From Meandrina meandrites (Eukaryota > Cnidaria > Anthozoa > Scleractinia > Meandrinidae): DNA of 64,000 nt. Position 1 is the first letter of the stretch; each line of letters starts with the position of its first letter. The stretch spans positions 35,654,137 to 35,718,136 of the forward strand of contig OY855905.1 in the NCBI GenBank assembly GCA_963693305.1. The letters run 5' to 3'. Of the stretch, positions 57,701 to 64,000 are shown piece after piece. Under the pieces are notes generated by a model. The model was not told the origin of the DNA. It did no database searches and saw only the letters and a list, made by a program, of their open reading frames with translations. Position numbers and translations under genes: made by a program.

Positions 57701-59500
57701 AACAAGCGCAAAGCTGATTGTGATTATTGCTAATAAATTTTTTGTGCTTATCTGTTGTTGTTGTTATTAGTACCCTAATGGCTTGCAATAGGTGCTCGCA
57801 GATGGTGTAAATATAGTGCTATGCTAAGATAGTTAAGATGGTTTCCACTGAACGTTTGAACAGGAAGTGCAAAAATTTATTTACCAAAAATCCACTCAAA
57901 GAATGGTTACATTTTGTATACTATTTAAAACATCTCCCTGCAATTCATTTCTATAAGTGACCCCAGGGTTAAATTCTAAACATTTCCGAGAAGTAAATAT
58001 CAAACTATTAACATGCTACAAGTTTTTTTGGTATCTTAATTTTTGCCTTTATTGCTTGATTGTTAAGCGGAAACCGTCTCAACATTATTCACAAAAATGT
58101 GTTGTAATAAGATTACTGTCTCTCTGCTGGGTTGCCCCCTATCTCTTGGAACAAGTTATTTTATTGGCTTTTTAACACAACAGACTGACAGGCCATAACA
58201 ATGCTCCTAGTCTTAGAAAGCACTAGACTGAGGTAGTGTTTACAGTGAGCCTGGGGGAGGTACTCTGTATATTTTTGGGTGGGGGTGTGCCGCTGGGAGT
58301 CTTAAACCCTTACCCCATATATACCAGACCACAATCAACTGATTTTGCAACCCTCTACTAGACTAGAAACTGAAAATCCCTTCCCTATCCCAGACTTGCT
58401 CTTTTTCGAACTGCATCACTATGAGTGGTTTTAATGTAATACCATCTGTCAACAACGTTGCTGTGATGATTTTATTTACATTAAGGAAAGCCTTTTTCTT
58501 TTCCGATTATTTCTTTTCTGATACTCCTACTTGATTAATACAGATGTGGTTCTCACAGGGACTTTCTGTGGCTTTATGCAAGATTGCCTTTGTGATAAAA
58601 CTGGAGAATATGGAATGTGGTAAAAGGGTAACAATAAATGTTCCACCGTCAAACACAAGGCAATCATGAACTTCAAGGAGATGATACTTGAATGTCCACA
58701 GTAAAAATGGTGACTTTTATTTCAATTAATTAATACCACATATTAAATAAAGACACTACTAATAAATAATCTTGTGCAACTGCACTCTTGTGTACATATA
58801 ACGATTATTATTTTCTTGCAGTTAAATAACATCAACAAAGGAAAAAATAATACTTTAAATGACAATATCAATTAGGAAACAAAGGACAGTCTTCTGTTTA
58901 AATTCCATTTCTACAGTTGTCAAAGTGATTGATAAACTGCTTATTAAAAGATCACAGTGATTGATTCATAAGAGGTGTTTGTGTAAGCATGCACAGAACT
59001 CCCCATTTCTAACACCTCCTGGCCTGTCGCTAAACTCTAACCCTTCAAATTCAGGAGGGGTCAGTCAAGTGAGGGAGCATGGAAGATTACTCAGTCTGCA
59101 CAAGGAGATGCAACAAGAGAGGGCAGTCTTCTTGTGGGAAGTGATCTTGCATGTCCTTGACTGACCCTGAGAAAAGTGATGGCCAACTCACATAGTCTAT
59201 CTCATCAATTAAATACTATGATATCACAACATATACCACGATGCACTGTTAATGGTGAACACCAATACAGTCGAACCCTTTATTAAGAGGACAGCAGGCA
59301 AAGCCCCAACATTTATTCCCTACTTACTGTAAATTAACTACTGTTAAAGATTTGACTGTAGTTCTCAGACAATAACTTAAAGTTGCCTTTATTTATCAAT
59401 AAGTGTTTCAGCTGTGATACTTTTGTGACCAGCAGTGCTGAACTATGGTTTCTATAGCATATTGAAACTACAGGTATTGTTATCACTCCCTGGATGGGAT
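54790..59500. other. gene-free stretch with scattered repeats
   Basis: No coding sequence supported. Contains the second copy of the 158 bp MITE (56110-56268), and a degenerate hammerhead-like minus-strand motif near 57452-57475 (AGATGA ... GCC-GAAA). Near 57955-58080 a repeat shares GACCC...GGTTAAATTCTAAA text with 36648-36680 in the CELF intron. The frames at 57539-57733 and 58961-59164 lack any support. Confidence 0.45.
56110..56268. mobile_element. 158 bp foldback MITE, copy 2 (inverted relative to copy 1)
   Basis: GGCTGTGCTCTAAGAAAAAT ... CCTTAGAGCACAGCCC matches the reverse complement of 40188-40345 almost throughout, including CTTATATGAA and ATTATCTGGTCGCCC. Confidence 0.75.
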
Positions 59501-59509
59501 ACAATTCCA

Positions 59510-59773
59510 TCACAGACTACCCTTATGAGCGAGTTTGAAGTAAAATTCTTTAAGTTTTTTCTCTTTACACATAAATTTGATTTGCTTAAAGTAGTTTTTC
59601 CAATGAATATCATTTGAAGAGAGATCCCGTTCCCATTTACTAAGTGCAGTTACTTTAGGAGTACTTTTCTTCATGAAAAGCCAGTAATAATCTTGGTTTT
59701 TCATTTTCGTACTGATATTGAAGGTGACAATTGAAAATTCACACTGTTAAGAAAAAAAAATCACAGACTACCC
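59510..59773 (-). mobile_element. non-LTR retrotransposon (LINE) fragment with target duplication
   Basis: TCACAGACTACCC at 59510-59522 is repeated at 59761-59773. Just before the right copy is a plus-strand A9 tail (59752-59760). Between them, the minus strand encodes WERDLSS...WKNYFKQIKFMCKEKKLKEFYFKL (frame 59520-59704), which resembles the C-terminal region of LINE reverse-transcriptase proteins. The tail reads on the opposite strand from the coding piece, so the 5' part is inverted. Truncated and non-functional. Confidence 0.7.
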
Positions 59774-60202
59774 ACTAACATTCCAAGTTAGCCACAATAA
59801 TTTGCTGGCCCCCTGCCAATCTGGATGGAGAGGGGCGCTATTAGACCAAGGATGTAAATATAAGGTGGAAGGCGAAAAAAATAACCGCCTGAGGACTTGA
59901 TTTTTCTAGAATTTTCCAGCTGGAAGACCTATGTCCAGTTAACCCTTTATCGTAAATGTGACCCAAATTTTCTACCCGTGATTGAAAATCCAAGCTACAA
60001 CCCTGTGAGAGTGAAGTGTGGTGTCCAAAACACACAACACAGGGCACTGGTCACACCCGCAAATTTGCATCTCTAGATCTGATGCCGAGTATACTTCCCA
60101 TCAGGTTATTTTACCTCAGTACTTCCCGAGCCAGCCAATGTGAATGAAATCCATGACTGAGAAGCCAATGAGGTAAAACTACAAAGATACTCGTTTTGAA
60201 AC
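59774..60202. other. TMEM19 downstream region, no further gene
   Basis: Presumed 3' UTR and flank of TMEM19. No clear minus-strand AATAAA close to the stop was found. Confidence 0.4.
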
Positions 60203-61649
60203 CTACATCATTCCTTTCCATAAAAAGTACCCTAAAATAGGCATTACAATACTTGTAAGAAGACATGAGACAAAGTTAACACCATGATTATCCAGGATTG
60301 ATCGTCCTGAAATGTGCCTTGCAGTTGGAGATGGCTTGTGCACAACACGCTTCTTAACTGAGCAATACCCAGAGTACTGTAATGTGGCGCCCAGTAAGGA
60401 ATCAAAAGCAGATCCCAGAAAGCCTCCCAAACAGCCAATCACAATAACTGGCCACTGAGGTGGAATAACTGTGATCCTACGAATTGCCAACATTGATACC
60501 AAGGTTAAATAGTAGGCAAATCCAATCACCGTGCCACCGAGGATGCTTGAAATTGTACCTGTTATTGTGATACCACCATTTGTGCCAACAGGAACTTTAC
60601 AAAATGTTGTAATCAGTATAGGAACATGGAAACTTATCGCTGTTCCTATTTCTGATGCCCAAGTGTCACCACAGCTGCATGCGAAGGATCCAAGCACGGC
60701 AATAGAAAGCACCGATGCAGTAAAATCCTTAGCGAAGTTAATTGCATGTTCGCCTATACCAACATCAACCATGTAAAACAGAGCAAGAAGTGTTGGCACA
60801 CCTCCATTACACAAAACCTGAATCCAGTTTCTCTGGCCTCCTGCAAAATAATATGGTAATAACTGTTGAAAACACTGCAAAACTGATTGGGGATGATCAT
60901 AAAGAAAATCAGTGACTGTTATAAACTGTTGTATTTATCAAAGGTGCTGTACAAATTAATTGATCACTATAAATTTCATATATGTTGTGGTTTAGATTTT
61001 TCTTTGGTTTTAAATTTTTCAAACCAGTTTGAGTTTTATTTTTCATTGTCTTATATTGATTATCAAACCATAACATTAAATTATTTATCAAAGGTTTAAT
61101 GTTTTCGCTTTTTAATTGAAAGCCTTTTTGTAAGAGTAGTTCATTCCTGCTGCTCATTTTTTAATACACCCACATTATATTCGTGTCCTTTTTTTCTGCT
61201 AAGTGAAGTCGTCAAAGTATACTAAATTTGGTTGACAAGTGGCGCCACTGACAAAGGAGCTTTTTAAACTTGTTAAAATTTCTAATTCCAAATCTGTTGT
61301 ATCAACATCGCCGCCACACCATTGTCATTTGAATTTCTTGTACATAGTTTTTCAACATTTAACGCCGCCCATTTCTAGCACTGAGCTAGCAATGATACAA
61401 ACCTTTCTTGAAATCGTCTTCGAGTTTTTCCTTGACGTCGGATTTGAACCTGGTTAGCTTAGAACTTGTCAGGAAAAAAGTCACACAAGAGGCGAAAAAA
61501 CAAAGGTTACTCAAGGTCAATATGAATCCCACCACAACAGAAGCAACAGCGCCCGTCAAATCTAGAGATTTCTTCTTTAGTCCGTGTCGGACGATAACCA
61601 AACACGAGAAAACAGCGAATGTAGCCCTTACTAAGAAATGGATATCCAT
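60203..61649 (-). CDS. TMEM19: TMEM19 (DUF92 / VTE6-like membrane protein), 2 coding exons
   Basis: Multi-pass membrane protein of the family that includes plant and cyanobacterial phytyl-phosphate kinase; the animal role is not settled. Exons 61649-61403 and 60840-60203 join at G/GA (donor GTTTGT, acceptor TTGCAG) to give 885 nt, 294 residues plus stop. Family marks in order: KKKSLDLTGA (about 25-34), VGFILTLSN, GGQRNWIQVLCNGG (about 83-96), CGDTWASE, KVPVGTNGGITITG, APHYSTLG-frame excluded, GSAFDSLLGATLQYSG and ARHISGRSILDNHGVN near the C-terminus. It is some 40 residues shorter than the human protein, mainly at the N-terminus, so a further 5' exon is possible. The ATG lies 192 bp from the ATG of the divergent CCDC34-like gene. 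Confidence 0.93.
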
Positions 61650-61841
61650 AATATTCGTTTAGTTTGTTCTTCGTTTCTCTCGAACTCCACCGCCAAAACT
61701 ACTCGCCTTAGTCTCCCACCGTTATTTTCAAAATGGCGGCGTTGTTGTTGTTGACCGTTGCGCGGTGATGTAGATGACAAGCTCGAAGTTCAGACAGAGA
61801 AATTGGAAGGGCATTGTTATAAGCATAGTCTAAAAGCAGCA
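61650..61841. promoter_or_regulatory. bidirectional TMEM19 / CCDC34 promoter with YY1-type motif
   Basis: Only 192 bp separate the two start codons, and the region has no TATA box. CAAAATGGCGGC at 61729-61740 matches the YY1 consensus AAnATGGCGGC, which in animals sits at or just downstream of transcription starts. The ATG inside it opens an 11-codon frame (61733-61768) out of frame with the CCDC34-like start, a possible uORF. Confidence 0.65.
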
Positions 61842-62879
61842 ATGTTTGGGGGACAAGAAGGAGAGAGACCTGTTTTTACAGACACATTTTCAGATGATTC
61901 CCTTGGTGAATCGACTCGCTCTTTGCTATCTCCAGTTTATGGTAATGGCCGCCGATTGAAAGAACCAGAATTATCCGAAGGTTCCTTGAGCGACGACGAC
62001 GAGACGGACAACGAAAAAGATTATAGCCTAGAATTTCAAAGATCTCACAGCACACCTAAGCACAAGGCCAAAACATCAAGAAGCTACACGACTCCAACGT
62101 CATCATCCTTTTCAGGACCTAAAAAATCCGTCAGAAGCAATAGATCAAACTCGAGATCAAATACAGAAGGCCGCAAGGCTAATAGCTCTAGAACGGTTGA
62201 GAATAAAGGTGACTGTCTTTCACCATGGGAAACCTGGCTTGTGAAAAAGACTGCTGAAGATCGTGAGAAGAGGAAACAGAAAAGACTTGAAAAGAAGAAA
62301 GCACGTGAGGAAAGTGAGAAGGAGGAACAGGGAAGAGAAGAACTGTTGAAAGCTGCAAGCGAGCGGTATGGTAAATGGCTGGAAAGCAAAAAGAAGTTGA
62401 TTGCAGAGGAAAGGAAATTAAAACAGCAACAAGAGCAGCTAGAAAAGGAGATGAAAGAGAATATGAACCGCATGACTCAGGAGAAAGCAGCGGTGAAATA
62501 CAACAACTGGCTTGATGAGAAGAAAACAAAGGAAAATGAGAAGAGAAGGAAAGAGGAAGAAGATGCAAGAATAAAGAAAGACAAACAAGTGACAAGGAAG
62601 TTGAATAACGAGGAAGCTTACAGCAAATGGATTGCAGAAGTTAAAGAAAGACCTAAACCAGTTTACAACAGCTTTGGTTATACTGGAGGGATGCTAACAG
62701 GGTATTACGAGTGGGGCTCATACCCCGCACCAAGTTACTGTAATCCTATTCCTTGGATGCCGCCAAAAGTTAAAAGAAACAGTGATAGAATAAAAGGCAA
62801 GGTGGAAATGCAGCCAGCTTCTCCACCTCTTCTCTTCAGAGACATTGATAATCGGAAAGCAAAGGAAAAGAAGAAATAA
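61842..62879 (+). CDS. CCDC34: CCDC34-like coiled-coil protein, intronless
   Basis: 345 residues from ATG 61842; the frame is open upstream but contains no earlier ATG. The N-terminal third is acidic and Ser-rich (disordered). Residues about 120-275 are Lys/Glu/Arg-rich helix with three repeats of a W-centred unit: PWETWLVKKTAEDREKRK, YGKWLESKKKL and YNNWLDEKKTKENEK, then YSKWIAEVKERPKPV. The C-terminus has SFGYTGGMLTGYYEWGSYP and NPIPWMPP, which I recognise as the conserved tail of CCDC34, a protein linked to cilia and sperm flagella. AATAAA is at 63052-63057. It is notable that the whole CDS is one exon; vertebrate CCDC34 is spliced. Confidence 0.82.
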   Translation: MFGGQEGERPVFTDTFSDDSLGESTRSLLSPVYGNGRRLKEPELSEGSLSDDDETDNEKDYSLEFQRSHSTPKHKAKTSRSYTTPTSSSFSGPKKSVRSNRSNSRSNTEGRKANSSRTVENKGDCLSPWETWLVKKTAEDREKRKQKRLEKKKAREESEKEEQGREELLKAASERYGKWLESKKKLIAEERKLKQQQEQLEKEMKENMNRMTQEKAAVKYNNWLDEKKTKENEKRRKEEEDARIKKDKQVTRKLNNEEAYSKWIAEVKERPKPVYNSFGYTGGMLTGYYEWGSYPAPSYCNPIPWMPPKVKRNSDRIKGKVEMQPASPPLLFRDIDNRKAKEKKK

Positions 62880-64000
62880 CTATAATTGGGGAATTCTGTT
62901 GTTGTTAAAATCAAGGGAAGGTTTTTTTTGGCCATATAATGCAAAAATTCAGTATGTTCTGATAAGACAAGCCTTATAAATTGTGTTAATTGTAAGCAAG
63001 ATAATTTTTTTCTTTAAATTTGAAATTTATTTAATGTACCATATTTTTGTAAATAAACACCCATCCCCACACTGCAAGCAGAAATGGCTCTGCTAGCAGG
63101 GTGACCCATCCCCAGATAAGTAATGGGTTGAAATAAAAGCACATTCTGGATGAGAACTCTTTAAGTCAAGTTCTGGTCTGTTGTTTCAGTAACAATGCTA
63201 CATGATTCATGTTTTTACAAAGTGAACATATCAATTTTTTTGTGGATTATTATAAAACTACTTACATCAAACACACAAGCACAAATAGACAGGAGCAACT
63301 TGTTTTATTGTCATGGATTGACACTGGACAAAAATAACCATTTTCTTTTTAATTTTATATTTCATATTAAGAGATTCAATCAGTATCATACACACTACAA
63401 TATCACTTAATTTTTGAATCTCAGTGCAGTTCTTATTCAGCTATCATGCATTAAATGCACACTAATCCACTGTGATCAGCCTCTTATCTTTCTCCAAACG
63501 TGGTTAAAATGACTGTGCAGTTAACACCATCACTTGAGCTTTGCAGGCCTGTTCCTTCTTGTATCTTAATTTATCCATCTTTTATAATTCAAGAACCTGA
63601 AAAAAGTTAAAAAGTAAATAAAATTAAAATTATAACACTAATTCGGTGCTTATCTTTAACAAATAAACCCAATTTGTCTGTGGTCTACACTCGTTTAGAC
63701 CACAGAAATTACCTCAAAATTCAAGTGGAACCATGGTTGCACTGCAAAGATTTGGTCAGTTAATGATGTCATTTCAATGGTTTGATAAAAAATATAAGGC
63801 AAACAGCTGTGATAAACATGATGAAATAACACGCTTTGTTAAACTTGACATTTCCTATCAAAGCAACATAGTATACATTTTCAAAAGTATAACTGTCACA
63901 AAGTAGTAAAATGCATTATTTCACCATGTTTATCACTGCTGTTTGCTTTATATTTTTAAGGTGATTCCACTGAAAAAGAAAGAAATTTAAAATTTTCTAA
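62880..64000. other. CCDC34-like 3' region and AT-rich flank
   Basis: A polyadenylation signal is at 63052-63057; beyond it I see no gene. Two AAACAGCTGTGATAAACATG-like words are inverted around 63870 (near 63801 and 63929), a possible small inverted repeat. Confidence 0.45.

Noticed and set aside
61758..61841. Upstream extension of the CCDC34-like frame
   Set aside because: It begins at TTG with no in-frame ATG; the first usable start is 61842.

Overview
The window is AT-rich metazoan nuclear DNA. I read it as anthozoan cnidarian, most likely a stony coral. The reasons are intron-bearing animal genes (a CELF RNA-binding protein, a BAK-type BCL-2 protein, TMEM19, CCDC34), an intronless pair of class A GPCRs, and a dense load of foldback elements, a DIRS-type relic and a Penelope-like element. 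No species can be fixed from sequence alone. Genes are sparse and lie in the right two thirds.

Region by region. 1-22 kb: no gene I can name. It holds degenerate tandem repeats, three copies of a dispersed repeat, a decayed tyrosine-recombinase (DIRS-like) retrotransposon at about 7.6-9.4 kb, a 2.5 kb long inverted repeat at about 11.05-13.61 kb, several MITE-like elements, a roughly 1 kb diverged tandem duplication (18.2-20.6 kb) and a CAT/ATT microsatellite. 22.8-27.1 kb: two same-strand single-exon GPCRs sharing an unusual set of features (no TM3 cysteine, no TM5 proline, short ECL2, CxxC in ECL3, C-terminal DTxL). 27-32 kb: repeat-rich and gene-poor, with long G and C homopolymers. 32.8-42.0 kb: a complete CELF gene on the minus strand in 12 coding exons, which join to exactly 500 codons plus stop; its introns carry several MITEs. 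44.6-45.6 kb: an unrecognised basic coiled-coil protein (minus strand).

47.07-52.06 kb: a nested transposon. A TA-flanked element with roughly 230 bp terminal inverted repeats has had its right repeat split by an apparently intact Penelope-like retroelement (RT plus GIY-YIG, 809 codons). The insertion carries a 12 bp target duplication and the classic inverted-partial / tandem-partial / full arrangement. 52.4-54.8 kb: a BAK-like proapoptotic gene in two coding exons, starting only about 330 bp from the outer transposon end. 54.8-60.2 kb: no gene, but a LINE fragment with a 13 bp target duplication and an inversion typical of twin priming. 60.2-62.9 kb: TMEM19 (minus) and CCDC34-like (plus) as a head-to-head pair with a 192 bp gap between start codons and a YY1-type motif.

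The genes do not form one pathway. They are a normal eukaryotic neighbourhood: RNA processing (CELF), apoptosis (BAK), membrane lipid or prenol metabolism (TMEM19 family), cilium/coiled-coil (CCDC34) and chemosensation or neuromodulation (GPCRs). The most interesting material is the nested Penelope insertion, the recurrent hammerhead-ribozyme-like cores scattered at 40-57 kb, and the GPCR pair.
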